A stretch of DNA of 64,000 bases from an uncultured Eubacteriales bacterium (GTDB lineage: Bacteria > Bacillota > Clostridia > Christensenellales > CAG-138), in the NCBI GenBank assembly GCA_900319345.1, contig ONNZ01000001.1:66739-130738 (forward strand). The letters run 5' to 3'. Shown here in pieces: positions 1 to 8,267 of this stretch. Position 1 is the stretch's first letter. Every line of letters starts with the position of its first letter. The position numbers and the translations under genes were made by a program. Under the pieces are notes generated by a model. The model was not told the origin of the DNA. It did no database searches and was given only the letters and a program-made list of their open reading frames with translations.

Positions 1-1072
1 TAAAAGGACCACCGAACGTGATCGTATAATTGCCCACGCGATGATACACGATGTGATCCCCCTCTGCCAGCTCCGGCCCGTTTTCAAACGCCATAATGCG
101 ATCATTATCCATGCAAGTGTATCCACATACGATCTGCTTAGAAAAGGGCGACCCCTTTGCGTCTGTTGAAAAGAGATATTCCTTCTTTCTCCACAGTGGA
201 TCGATGTGGATCCTGCTCCCGTCCGTAGTCACGATCCTGGCTCGGGCGGTATCTTTCACGTCTATCACCGTTGTATGCAGCTCGACAGCTGACCCGATCG
301 CCGCAGAACCCGGTTCCACGATCAACTTTGTCTTTTTAGGATCAACCACTGAGAGCAGCTCGTCTCTAATAGCCCGAATGTATTCGTACGGCATCGGTTT
401 TCCAGGCACACCCCCAAAAAAGCCTCCGCCCACGTCAATAAAGGCAGGTTCCAAGGAATACGCCCTAATGATCCCAGCCACGTACCGAGCCGTTTGCCGA
501 TAGACCTCAGGGGAGCGGGTCACTGAATTTACGTGGGTATGCAGGCCGAAACGAGCGTTGCAGAATAACTCCCGGAGCTCCTGAACTACCTGCAGCAACT
601 CCCCATTCTCCTTGCTGTACCCGAATCGGAACCCATCCTCCTGATACCCTATGTCCCCTTCAACAAACAGCTCAGGCGGGATGTTGATCCTAACGCCAAT
701 ACGCTCTGCCGATTTGGGGGGATTCTTTTTCAACCGAAGCAAATCACCTTTTGAATCAAGGTTGATATAGGCATCGTTCTGCACCGCTTGAGAAAACATT
801 TCTTCCCCTTTGACGGGGCCGTTGAAAACGATCCGCCTGTCTTCAAAGCCGCACAGCTTTGCCAGCCGATATTCGTCATCAGAAACGACCTCTGCCAGAA
901 CTCCGTTTTCGTTCATCCATTTCAGAATCCAGGGAAGGGCGTTGGTTTTCACCGAATAAGCGATACTGGCATGAGGCCACATCAAATCTAGCGCAGAAGC
1001 GATATCCTGGATATTCTGCTGAAGCGTTTGCTCACAAACGAGAAAATAGGGAGTCGGGTAGAGTTCTGTCAC
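1..1072 (-). CDS. PLP-dependent decarboxylase, DAP/ornithine decarboxylase-like (3' end outside window)
   Basis: Alanine-racemase-fold PLP decarboxylase, as in diaminopimelate, ornithine or carboxynorspermidine decarboxylases. The visible 357 codons contain the Schiff-base lysine in AYSVKTN (K42), the HTH segment at 178-180, the glycine-rich phosphate loop GGGFFGG at 215-221 and EPGSAA at 253-258. The start is a GTG one base after the stop of the upstream sugar transferase, with GGAAG about nine bases ahead. The C-terminal part with the substrate-specificity residues is outside the window, so the substrate cannot be named. It is last in the visible glycan operon and may supply an amine building block; alternatively it is an unrelated lysine or polyamine gene. 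Its codons are visibly more AT-rich than those of most of the window, which hints at separate ancestry. Confidence 0.85.
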   Translation of the reverse strand, partial: MTELYPTPYFLVCEQTLQQNIQDIASALDLMWPHASIAYSVKTNALPWILKWMNENGVLAEVVSDDEYRLAKLCGFEDRRIVFNGPVKGEEMFSQAVQNDAYINLDSKGDLLRLKKNPPKSAERIGVRINIPPELFVEGDIGYQEDGFRFGYSKENGELLQVVQELRELFCNARFGLHTHVNSVTRSPEVYRQTARYVAGIIRAYSLEPAFIDVGGGFFGGVPGKPMPYEYIRAIRDELLSVVDPKKTKLIVEPGSAAIGSAVELHTTVIDVKDTARARIVTTDGSRIHIDPLWRKKEYLFSTDAKGSPFSKQIVCGYTCMDNDRIMAFENGPELAEGDHIVYHRVGNYTITFGGPF

Positions 1073-1073
1073 T

Positions 1074-1706
1074 TCAATTCTTCCTTTCCGCATCAAGAGC
1101 CGGTTCGACAGCATCCGTGTCGACCGCTACGTCCTTTTGCCACAAGACATTTTTTATCGTCTGAACGATTATCTTCAAATCGCCTACGAAAGTGATCTTG
1201 TCCACATACTGAACGTCCAGTTCCAGCCGCTTATTCCAACCGATATAATTACGCCCGCTCACTTGCGCTAGTCCGGAGAGTCCCGGTCTGACCTCATGGC
1301 GTCGCTTTTCCCTCTCCGTATAGTAGGGCAGATACCTCACCAGCAAAGGACGCGGTCCAATGAACGACATATCCCCCTTCAGGATGTTGATCAGCTCCGG
1401 CAATTCGTCAAGAGACGTCCGGCGCAAGACTGAGCCAATCTTTGTGAGCCGCTTCGAATCGGACAGGAGCTCCCCCTTTTCATCCCGGGCGTCGGTCATG
1501 GTGCGAAATTTGTATAGCCGGAAGATGCGTTCGTTCCTCCCGGGTCGCTCTTGGCGGAAGATCACCGGGGCACCCAGCTTGACTCGGACCAGCAGGGCAA
1601 CAACCCCCAGCAAGGGCGACAGGATCAGCAAAGCACAGGCAGCCAAGACACAGTCCAACGGACGCTTTATATGCTTTTCATAGGGGCCGTAGGGCCTGTG
1701 GCGCAT
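1074..1706 (-). CDS. Polyprenyl-phosphate sugar-phosphate transferase (PglC/WcaJ-type)
   Basis: Small monotopic phosphoglycosyl transferase of 210 residues, the size of PglC. It moves a sugar-1-phosphate from a UDP-sugar to undecaprenyl phosphate at the inner membrane face, the first membrane step of glycan assembly. Visible features are the N-terminal re-entrant hydrophobic helix (residues 15-42), the basic KFRTM segment, the catalytic Asp-Glu pair in SLDELPEL (D100-E101), GPRPLL and RPGLSGLAQV. It lies 12 bases after the aminotransferase stop and directly before the decarboxylase. With the dehydratase and aminotransferase it suggests that an amino- or diamino-trideoxy sugar is the priming residue; the sugar itself is an inference. 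Confidence 0.92.
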   Translation of the reverse strand: MRHRPYGPYEKHIKRPLDCVLAACALLILSPLLGVVALLVRVKLGAPVIFRQERPGRNERIFRLYKFRTMTDARDEKGELLSDSKRLTKIGSVLRRTSLDELPELINILKGDMSFIGPRPLLVRYLPYYTEREKRRHEVRPGLSGLAQVSGRNYIGWNKRLELDVQYVDKITFVGDLKIIVQTIKNVLWQKDVAVDTDAVEPALDAERKN

Positions 1707-1718
1707 GGTCTCCCCCTC

Positions 1719-3029
1719 TCAGCGAAAGCAGCGATGGATGATGTCGATGATCCGATCCTGTTGCTCCGGCGTCATCTTGTTGTCGCTGGGCAGGCACAGG
1801 CCCCGGCGGAAGATGTCGGCGCCCACATCGATACCGCTGCCGGCGATATAGGCGTTGGTGCGACCGCGGCCGTTGCCCTCCGCCGTGACGAAGGCGTGGG
1901 TGCGATAGATGGGCTGCAGGTGCATGGGCTTCCAAATGGGACGGCCCTCCGCGTTGAAGGCAGCCATGGCGTCCAGGATCTCCTGGGGGCTGCTCTTGCC
2001 GGGCACGGAGACGTACAGATAGTCCTGTTCGCCCCGAACCTGGGGCGCCATGGCGTCCTCGTCGATGATCAGGCAGGAGAGCCAGTGGTTCGGCTGGGAA
2101 TTCTCCTCGTCAAAGGGGTTCATCTTGACCGGCAGATCGGCGAAGCCGGCCTTATAGCGCTGGTAGATGGCTTTCTTCTGCGCGATATGCTCGTCCAGAT
2201 AGGGGAGCTGGCCACGAACGATGCCCGCGATGATGTTGGACATGCGGTAGTTGTAGCCGATCTCCTCGTGCTGATACCAGGGCGCTGCCTCCCGGCTTTG
2301 CGTTGACCATTTGCGGACCTTGTTGGCATCTTCCTCACTGTCCGTCAGAAACATGCCGCCGGCGCTGCCGGTGATGATCTTGTTGCCGTTGAAGGAGATG
2401 CAGTTGTAGTCGCCCAGCGTGCCTGTCTCCACCCACCGGCCGTTCAGCTTGTATTGCGCGCCCAGGGATTCCGCCGCATCCTCTACGATCAGGACACCGT
2501 GCTTATCGGCAATAGCGCGAATCTCCTCCATCTTGCCGGGAGTGCCATAGAGGTGAGCCACCACGATGAGCCGTACTTCGGGATACAGCTCGAAGGCCTT
2601 TTCCAGTGCCTCGGGGGACATGTTCCAGGTATCGGGCTCCGTGTCGATGAACACCGCTTCCCCGTCCTCATAGGCCACGGGATTGATGGAAGCGTCGAAG
2701 GTCATGTCTGAGCAGAATACCCGGTGGCCCTGCAGCGTGCCCTCGTTGGGGCGAGCCTGGCCGTAGAGCTTCTCCCCCGCCAGCTTGGTGGCAAGGTGCA
2801 GAGCTGCTGTCCCACAGGACAGGCCCACGGCGTACTTCACACCCGCATAAGCCGCCACCTGCTTCTCCACCTCATTGATGTTGGCGCCGACGGTAGAGAC
2901 CCAGTTGGTTTTAATGGCGTCGTCCACCCATTTCTGCTCCTCCCCGTGCATGGTGGGAGAGGATAGCCAGACCTTCTTCTCAAAGGGCTCGATCCCGGCA
3001 AAGCGCGGGTCCTTGAAAAACTTGTTCAT
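1719..3029 (-). CDS. DegT/DnrJ/EryC1 sugar aminotransferase (PglE-like)
   Basis: PLP-dependent sugar aminotransferase of 436 residues, fold type I. It should aminate a 4-keto-6-deoxy UDP-sugar made by the dehydratase encoded upstream. The SCGTAALHLA loop (71-80), EDAAES with the PLP-pyridine Asp (D184) and the Schiff-base lysine in SFNGNKIIT (K217) are all present. The gene starts 61 bases after the dehydratase stop. In the bacillosamine pathway the order of action is dehydratase, aminotransferase, acetyltransferase, phosphoglycosyl transferase; the acetyltransferase is not in the window and may lie beyond the left end. Confidence 0.92.
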   Translation of the reverse strand: MNKFFKDPRFAGIEPFEKKVWLSSPTMHGEEQKWVDDAIKTNWVSTVGANINEVEKQVAAYAGVKYAVGLSCGTAALHLATKLAGEKLYGQARPNEGTLQGHRVFCSDMTFDASINPVAYEDGEAVFIDTEPDTWNMSPEALEKAFELYPEVRLIVVAHLYGTPGKMEEIRAIADKHGVLIVEDAAESLGAQYKLNGRWVETGTLGDYNCISFNGNKIITGSAGGMFLTDSEEDANKVRKWSTQSREAAPWYQHEEIGYNYRMSNIIAGIVRGQLPYLDEHIAQKKAIYQRYKAGFADLPVKMNPFDEENSQPNHWLSCLIIDEDAMAPQVRGEQDYLYVSVPGKSSPQEILDAMAAFNAEGRPIWKPMHLQPIYRTHAFVTAEGNGRGRTNAYIAGSGIDVGADIFRRGLCLPSDNKMTPEQQDRIIDIIHRCFR

Positions 3030-3090
3030 ACCGTACCTCGTGTAGCTCTGTTGGAAAAGGGGAAAGAGTATCTGTATGTTTGTAGTCGGC

Positions 3091-5109
3091 TTATCCGGCC
3101 TTTTTCTGTTCAGCGGGCGTCGGCTGGGACGTACCGACGGGATGGAAGGTGGGCACCGTAGCTATGAGTTGTTCCCGTATGTCCGCCTTGTTGGCGTAGG
3201 CCGCGTCCATCAGGGCCTGCAGCTCGATAAGGAGCTGGTCCTGATCGAAGGGGATGGGGTTGCCGATGTGGATGAGCTTGTTGTCCGTCTTGCGAAGGCC
3301 CTCCTCCGCCATGAGCTTCTCCTCGTAGAGCTTCTCACCCGGCCGGAGGCCCGTGTACTCGATCTGGATGTCCACGTCCGGCCGGAGCCCGGCGTGCTTG
3401 ATCATGTTCCGGGCCAGGGTGTCGATCTTCACGGGGCTGCCCATGTCGAGGACGAAGATCTCGCCCCCGTGGGCGTAGGTCCCCGCCAGCATGACCAGGC
3501 TCACGGCTTCGGGGATGGTCATGAAGTAGCGGATGATGTCGGGATGGGTCACGGTCACGGGACCGCCCTTCTCGATCTGCCGCTGGAAGATGGGGATCAC
3601 GGAGCCGTTGCTGCCCAACACGTTCCCGAAGCGCACCGCCACGAATTCGGTCTTCGCCTCCCGGAACACCCGGCCCGTGCCGTCCTTGTCCGCGTTCTCG
3701 TAGCCCACGTGAGTGAAGAGCTGGGGAAGCTCGTCCGCCTTGCCGGCCTTGATCTTGGCGTCGAAGCACTGGACGATCATCTCGCACAGCCGCTTGCTGG
3801 CGCCCATCACGTTGGTGGGATTCACGGCCTTGTCCGTGGAGATGAGCACGAACCGCTCGCAGCCGTGGACCATGGCGGCGTAGGCGGTCTTATAGGTGCC
3901 CAAAGCGTTGTTTTTGATGGCCTCGCAGGGGCTGTCCTCCATGAGGGGCACGTGCTTGTGGGCCGCGGCGTGGTATACGATCTGGGGCCGATAGGTGTCG
4001 AACACCTGGAACATCCGGCGGCTGTCCCGGACGGAGCCGATGAGGGTCACCAAATTCAGCTCCGGGTACTTGTCCCTCAGCTCCAGCTGGATATCGTAGG
4101 CGTTGTTCTCGTAGATGTCGAAGATGACGAGCTGCTCCGGCTCATGGGCCGCGATCTGCCGGCAGAGCTCGCTGCCGATGGAGCCGCCGCCGCCGGTGAC
4201 CAGCACCCGCTTGCCGTGGATGAAGGCGAAGACCTCCTCCATATCCGCCCGCACGGGCTCCCGGCCCAGCAGGTCCTCCATGGACACGTCCTGCATGGCG
4301 CTGACGCTGATCTCGCCCTTCACGAACTGGTACATGCCGGGCAGCTGCTTGAGCTGACAGTCGGTCTCGTTGCAGATGCTCAAGATGTCCCGCTTCTGCT
4401 CCGCCGTGGCGCTGGGGATGGCCAGGTAGATCTTGTTGACCCTGTACTTGTCCACGTTGGTCAGGATGTCCTCCCGGCCGCCCACCACGGGCACGTCCTC
4501 CACGAAGCGGCCCTGCTTGTTGGGATCGTCGTCGATGATGCATACCACCCGGTTGCTCTGGGCCCCCTTGGAGTTCAGGTCCCGCAGGATCATCTGCCCG
4601 GAGGACCCGGCGCCGATGAGCATGATCCGTCCCTCCGGTCCCCCCGCCGGCAGCCGCTTGCTCCGCTCGTACAGGATGAATCGATAGGAGAACCGGATCC
4701 CCACCAGCAGTACCGTCTGCAGCAGGATGCCGCCGAAGTAGTAGGAGATGGGCATCCGCCCGAACAGCACCGTGATGCCGATGATATGGGCGACGCCCGT
4801 GATCAAACAGGCTTCCAGCGTCCGGACCAGCTCTGCGAAGCTGGCATAGGCCCACAGGCTCCGATACAGGCGGAAGAACCAGAACACCACCAGGGCGCAG
4901 AGGGCATAGATGGTGATGAAGCCGAAATACGCGCTCAGATAGATGGGCCGGATCTCCGAGTATTTGAAGTCGAACCGGGCCAGCAGCGCCAGGAAATAGG
5001 CGCCGTGGATGGCGATGAAATCATAGATGGCCATGAGCACCGACAGGATCTGCCACTGCTCCGGCACACCTTTTTTCCTCTTATGGATCGTCTGTTTTCC
5101 GTTTTCCAT
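3091..5109 (-). CDS. Membrane nucleotide-sugar 4,6-dehydratase (PglF/CapD/WbpM family)
   Basis: Large membrane-bound UDP-GlcNAc 4,6-dehydratase-type enzyme, 672 residues from this start, the normal family length. The N-terminal 130 residues carry four hydrophobic segments, followed by a CoA-binding-like Rossmann domain (GAGSSGQM) and the catalytic SDR domain with VTGGGGSIGSEL near residue 300. The family-specific catalytic set is STDKAV together with NVMGASKR, with Met in place of the usual SDR Tyr. The ATG at 5109 has AAAGGA at the right distance; an in-frame extension upstream would cover the promoter and leader and is rejected. It is the first gene after the promoter at 5372-5400. Confidence 0.93.
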   Translation of the reverse strand: MENGKQTIHKRKKGVPEQWQILSVLMAIYDFIAIHGAYFLALLARFDFKYSEIRPIYLSAYFGFITIYALCALVVFWFFRLYRSLWAYASFAELVRTLEACLITGVAHIIGITVLFGRMPISYYFGGILLQTVLLVGIRFSYRFILYERSKRLPAGGPEGRIMLIGAGSSGQMILRDLNSKGAQSNRVVCIIDDDPNKQGRFVEDVPVVGGREDILTNVDKYRVNKIYLAIPSATAEQKRDILSICNETDCQLKQLPGMYQFVKGEISVSAMQDVSMEDLLGREPVRADMEEVFAFIHGKRVLVTGGGGSIGSELCRQIAAHEPEQLVIFDIYENNAYDIQLELRDKYPELNLVTLIGSVRDSRRMFQVFDTYRPQIVYHAAAHKHVPLMEDSPCEAIKNNALGTYKTAYAAMVHGCERFVLISTDKAVNPTNVMGASKRLCEMIVQCFDAKIKAGKADELPQLFTHVGYENADKDGTGRVFREAKTEFVAVRFGNVLGSNGSVIPIFQRQIEKGGPVTVTHPDIIRYFMTIPEAVSLVMLAGTYAHGGEIFVLDMGSPVKIDTLARNMIKHAGLRPDVDIQIEYTGLRPGEKLYEEKLMAEEGLRKTDNKLIHIGNPIPFDQDQLLIELQALMDAAYANKADIREQLIATVPTFHPVGTSQPTPAEQKKAG

Positions 5110-5371
5110 CTGTTTCCTTTCGGTCCCGCTGGGGGACCGCCCTCTCTTTTTCCCATGCCTTCGGCGTTCGGAGCGCATTTCACGCTTCGATGGCCAAGAG
5201 CATGTTCTGTCGGCTGTCCGGTCACGGGGCGGCAATGGCCGCGCACACGTCCGTTCCAGCGTCCTGTCCCCGGGGCCAGGATGGCCATCCAGGAGGCCGC
5301 CCCCTGCGATCTCCCCTCGCAGGCGCATGGGCATAGTGATACACATACTTATAGGATTATAATTCTTTGGT
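5110..5371 (-). promoter_or_regulatory. Long structured 5' leader of the glycan operon
   Basis: About 255 transcribed bases without a gene lie between the predicted start site near 5365 and the dehydratase ATG. Three clean foldbacks are visible: a 7-bp stem with a 7-base loop (CCTGCGA at 5303-5309 with TCGCAGG at 5317-5323), the 12-base palindrome GGATGGCCATCC (5279-5290), and a 7-bp stem with a 5-base loop (CGGTCCC at 5121-5127, GGGACCG at 5133-5139) that abuts the ribosome-binding site. A LoaP-like factor is encoded just upstream, so the leader is a natural candidate for its RNA target. The link is inference. Confidence 0.6.
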
Positions 5372-5400
5372 ATTATATAAAAATGTAGAAAAAAAGTCAA
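5372..5400 (-). promoter_or_regulatory. Promoter of the glycan operon
   Basis: TTGACT (5395-5400) and a perfect TATAAT (5372-5377) are separated by exactly 17 bases on the minus strand. A GC-rich inverted repeat, CCGGAC...GTCCGG (5401-5424), touches the upstream edge of the -35 box and could be an operator. Confidence 0.85.
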
Positions 5401-5448
5401 CCGGACGCAAACGGATCGGTCCGGCCCGAAAAACCCCGGATTTAGGCA

Positions 5449-5487
5449 TAAATACAGAAAAGGCACAGCGGCGGCTTCGATGTGCCT
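5449..5487 (-). terminator. Intrinsic terminator after the LoaP-like gene
   Basis: On the minus strand AGGCACA (5487-5481) pairs with TGTGCCT (5467-5461) and is followed by TTTCTGTATT. It separates the LoaP-like gene from the glycan-operon promoter. Confidence 0.6.
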
Positions 5488-5500
5488 GAAAAATATAGCC

Positions 5501-6049
5501 TCAATTTTCCGTTTTTTTCGGATCCTGGGCCTGCTGGTGGAGCATCTCCAGATCCACGCTGTCCTGGATATACTCGATAGCGCACCAGATGGTGTGGAAC
5601 ATATTCCCTTCGCCGCCCACGGAGATCTGCACCTGGCGGCGGCTCTTGTTCACCTTCAGGACCTGAGCCTCCATGCCCATGAGGGGGCCGCTGACGAAGG
5701 CGATCTTGGTGCCCACCTTCACCACCTCAGAGACGTCGATAAGCCCCTCGTACTGCTTGAGCCAGGTGACGAAGTCCAGGTCCGCCCCCCTGAGCTCCGG
5801 GGTCTCGTCCTGATAGTGGAGGATCTTCAGCACCGAGGAATAGCGGATGATCCCCGGCCAGTCGGGGGTCTCTTCCTGCTCGAAGAACACGTACCCGGGC
5901 AACAGTCGGCGCCGGGCCCGTTCGAGGCCCTTCTCCCCGGGCTGCAGGTGCACCACCAGGGGCGCCAGAGGCCGGGCCCCTCGCTCCTCCAGCATCCGTA
6001 TGACGTTTTGCTCCTGTCCCGCCTTGCAGAACAGGCAATACCAGGGCAT
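5501..6049 (-). CDS. NusG-family transcription antiterminator paralogue (LoaP/UpxY-like)
   Basis: A 182-residue NusG paralogue with an N-terminal NGN domain (MPWYCLFCKAGQE, LLPGYVFFE) and a C-terminal KOW-type domain (about 125-175, VKVGTKIAFVSGPLMGM). Specialised NusG paralogues such as LoaP and UpxY bind RNA polymerase and help it read through terminators in long polysaccharide or natural-product operons, usually the operon next door. That matches its place just upstream of the glycan genes. The start has GGAAGAGAGGA ahead of it. It is a paralogue, not housekeeping NusG: the surroundings lack secE, rplK and rplA, and the sequence is diverged. Confidence 0.85.
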   Translation of the reverse strand: MPWYCLFCKAGQEQNVIRMLEERGARPLAPLVVHLQPGEKGLERARRRLLPGYVFFEQEETPDWPGIIRYSSVLKILHYQDETPELRGADLDFVTWLKQYEGLIDVSEVVKVGTKIAFVSGPLMGMEAQVLKVNKSRRQVQISVGGEGNMFHTIWCAIEYIQDSVDLEMLHQQAQDPKKTEN

Positions 6050-6100
6050 ATCCTCTCTTCCTCTGCTTCCTATTCTTCGGTATCCTTTCTCACCGAGCAG

Positions 6101-6300
6101 CGCAAAGCGCGGTGTAGCCGCGCGCGCTCAACCAACAAGAAAGTACGGTAGGCTGAAATACGTCAAACGCAGCGACATGTGCGGTGCGTTTGACTCCTTG
6201 CAGGTCCCGCCGCCCGGTACGCCGCAGGCGTATAGGCGGGACCTGGAAGCGAAGCGAAAGCGGAGCCCAGCATGTTGAATCCATAGGGTTCAACATGCTG
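6101..6300. repeat. Tandem set of inverted repeats between galE and the LoaP-like gene
   Basis: Three independent perfect inverted repeats follow each other: a 10-bp pair GTCAAACGCA (6162-6171) / TGCGTTTGAC (6185-6194); an 11-bp pair CAGGTCCCGCC (6201-6211) / GGCGGGACCTG (6235-6245) enclosing a 6-bp hairpin (6218-6223 / 6227-6232); and a 12-bp pair CAGCATGTTGAA (6268-6279) / TTCAACATGCTG (6289-6300). The last one ends 5 bases from the galE stop but has no T-run, so it may stabilise the galE 3' end rather than terminate. No gene is seen here. Confidence 0.75.
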
Positions 6301-6305
6301 AATGA

Positions 6306-7319
6306 CTATTTGTCGTACCCTCTCGGGTTCAGCTGCTGCCAGTGCCAGGCGTCGGCGCACATGTCCTTCAGGGTCCGCTTGGCGATCCAGTGAAGGAGCT
6401 GGCGGCTCTTCTCGGGGTCGGCGTAGCACACGGCGATGTCGCCAGGGCGGCGGGGCCCGATGCGGTGGGGGAGCTGGAGACCGTTGACCTCCTGGAAGGC
6501 TTTCACCATGTCGAGGACCGAGTAGCCCTGGCCCGTGCCCAAGTTGAAGACCTCGGTGCCGGTGTGGGCCATGAGATAGTCGATGGCGGCGGCGTGGCCC
6601 TCGGCGAGATCCATCACATGGATGTAGTCCCGCACGCAGGTGCCGTCGGGGGTGGGGTAGTCGTTGCCGAAGATGACCAGCTCCTTGCGGACACCGCAGG
6701 CGGTCTGGGTGATGAAGGGCATCAGGTTGTTGGGGATGCCGTTGGGCGCCTCCCCGATGCGGCCCGAGGGGTGGGCCCCCACGGGGTTGAAGTACCGCAG
6801 GAGCACCGCGGACCAGGCGGGGTCGGCCTTCGCATAGTCCCGGATGATCTCCTCGCACATGAACTTGGTCCAGCCGTAGGGGTTGGTGCAGCCCATGCGC
6901 CCGGTCTCGTTGAGGGGCATCACGTTCTCCGTGCTGTAGACCGTGGCGGAGGAGGAGAAGATGATCTTCTTCACGCCGTTCCTCCCCATGACCTTCAGCA
7001 AGGTCATGGTGGACAGCAGGTTGTTCTCATAGTAGGCCAAGGGCTTCTCCACGCTCTCCCCCACAGCCTTCAATCCCGCGAAGTGGATGGTGCAGCCTAT
7101 GTCATGCTCCTGGAACACGGCGTCCAAGGCCGCCTCGTCCCGCACGTCGATGCCGTAGAGGGGCACTTTCTTCCCTGTCAATTCCTCCACCCGCCTGAGG
7201 GCTTCGGGGGAGCTGTTGCAGAAGTTGTCCACGGCCACCACGTCGTAGCCCAGCTCCAACAGAGCGAGGCAGGTGTGGGACCCGATGTACCCGGCGCCGC
7301 CGGTGACCAATACCTTCAT
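6306..7319 (-). CDS. galE: UDP-glucose 4-epimerase
   Basis: NAD-dependent extended SDR that interconverts UDP-glucose and UDP-galactose (or the GlcNAc/GalNAc pair). At 337 residues it is full length. Visible are the Rossmann loop TGGAGYIGSH (6-15), catalytic Ser124 in FSSSATVY, and Tyr148/Lys152 of the YxxxK motif in NPYGWTK. It follows nadE by 21 bases with AAGGAG before the ATG, so the two are co-transcribed. It could serve the neighbouring glycan genes and the use of galactose released by the galactanase at 16970, but nothing ties it to either exclusively. Confidence 0.96.
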   Translation of the reverse strand: MKVLVTGGAGYIGSHTCLALLELGYDVVAVDNFCNSSPEALRRVEELTGKKVPLYGIDVRDEAALDAVFQEHDIGCTIHFAGLKAVGESVEKPLAYYENNLLSTMTLLKVMGRNGVKKIIFSSSATVYSTENVMPLNETGRMGCTNPYGWTKFMCEEIIRDYAKADPAWSAVLLRYFNPVGAHPSGRIGEAPNGIPNNLMPFITQTACGVRKELVIFGNDYPTPDGTCVRDYIHVMDLAEGHAAAIDYLMAHTGTEVFNLGTGQGYSVLDMVKAFQEVNGLQLPHRIGPRRPGDIAVCYADPEKSRQLLHWIAKRTLKDMCADAWHWQQLNPRGYDK

Positions 7320-7340
7320 ATCTCTCTCCTTATATGAATC

Positions 7341-8081
7341 TTATTCTTCCCCGTACGGGAAGTAAGGAATGGGCTTCAATTTGAACAAATTGAGCTTGTG
7401 GAGCCGGTCGATGCGGGCCCTGGTGGCCTCGTCCTCCAGGACGCCCTCTCGGATGTAGCGGTCCAGGGCCGCGTAAGTGAAGCCCAGGTTGTCCTCGTCG
7501 GTCTTGCCGCAGAGGCCGTCGCTGGGTACCTTCTCCACCAGCACCTGGGGGAGCCCCAGGGCGTGGCCGATGGCCTTGACCTCCCGGACCACCAGTTTGC
7601 CGAGGGGCGCGAAGTCCCCGGCCCCGTCGCCGTAGCGGGTGGCGTAGCCCACGTAGTCCTCGGACCAGTTGCAGGTGTTGGCCACCCGGCCGTTCAGGGA
7701 CTGGCTCAGGGCGTACTCGATGCTCATGCGGATGCGAGGGGCCAGGTTGATGCGGGTCTGGTTGCTGATCTCCACCCCGGTGTTCTCGATCTCCCGGAGA
7801 CAGGCCTCGTAGGTGTCGTGGATGTTCAGCACGTAGTAGCGGATGCCCAGCGTCTCCACCAGCAGGTGGGACATGTCGATGTCGGGCTGCTCGCCGTTGG
7901 GCATGAGCACGCCCACGACCCGATCCTTGCCCAGGGCTTCCACGCACAGGGCCGCCACCACGGAGCTGTCCTTGCCGCCGGAAATGCCCACCACGGCGTT
8001 GCAGCCGGGGCCGTTCTCCTCGAACCAGTTCCGGATCCATTGGATCAGTTCGTCCTTCACTTTATATGCGTCGAATTCCAT
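7341..8081 (-). CDS. nadE: NH3-dependent NAD+ synthetase
   Basis: Last step of NAD synthesis: amidation of nicotinic acid adenine dinucleotide using ammonia and ATP. The 246-residue length fits the short ammonia-dependent form without a glutaminase domain. The PP-loop SGGKDSS (34-40) and the NWSEDYVGYATRYGDGAGDFAPLG region for the dinucleotide are clear. GGGAGG precedes the ATG. It is the first gene of a nadE-galE pair. Confidence 0.96.
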   Translation of the reverse strand: MEFDAYKVKDELIQWIRNWFEENGPGCNAVVGISGGKDSSVVAALCVEALGKDRVVGVLMPNGEQPDIDMSHLLVETLGIRYYVLNIHDTYEACLREIENTGVEISNQTRINLAPRIRMSIEYALSQSLNGRVANTCNWSEDYVGYATRYGDGAGDFAPLGKLVVREVKAIGHALGLPQVLVEKVPSDGLCGKTDEDNLGFTYAALDRYIREGVLEDEATRARIDRLHKLNLFKLKPIPYFPYGEE

Positions 8082-8108
8082 GGTCGTACCTCCCTATCGG
8101 TTTTATCC

Positions 8109-8137
8109 ATTGTACCGTGAAACGGCGCGGATTTCAA
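8109..8137 (-). promoter_or_regulatory. Promoter of nadE-galE
   Basis: TTGAAA (8132-8137), 17-base spacer, TACAAT (8109-8114) on the minus strand, about 20 bases of leader, then GGGAGG and the nadE ATG. Confidence 0.7.
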
Positions 8138-8150
8138 CCGGGAATTCACG

Positions 8151-8179
8151 TTGACACCATATATGCCTCCCGGTTCATA
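8151..8179 (+). promoter_or_regulatory. Possible promoter of the NlpC/P60 gene
   Basis: TTGACA (8151-8156) with TTCATA (8174-8179) 17 bases downstream. The -35 is perfect, the -10 is poor. Confidence 0.4.
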
Positions 8180-8267
8180 GGATAGGCAGGGGGGCGAATA
8201 TGAACGGATTATCGGAAACCAAGGGCCCCTTCGTGGGGTATGCTGATGCCATAAGGAGGATATGTAT

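Noticed and set aside
3076..5388. Long open frame on the plus strand opposite the dehydratase gene
   Set aside because: It is a mirror of a clearly conserved gene in GC-rich DNA; its translation is rich in His, Asp, Gly and Leu and shows no family motifs. The same holds for the long antisense frames at 10213-12165, 21808-24294, 33068-35107 and 52190-54532.
5110..5466. N-terminal extension of the dehydratase by 119 residues
   Set aside because: It would run over the perfect promoter and leader and has no membrane or domain features; the ATG at 5109 has a good ribosome-binding site.
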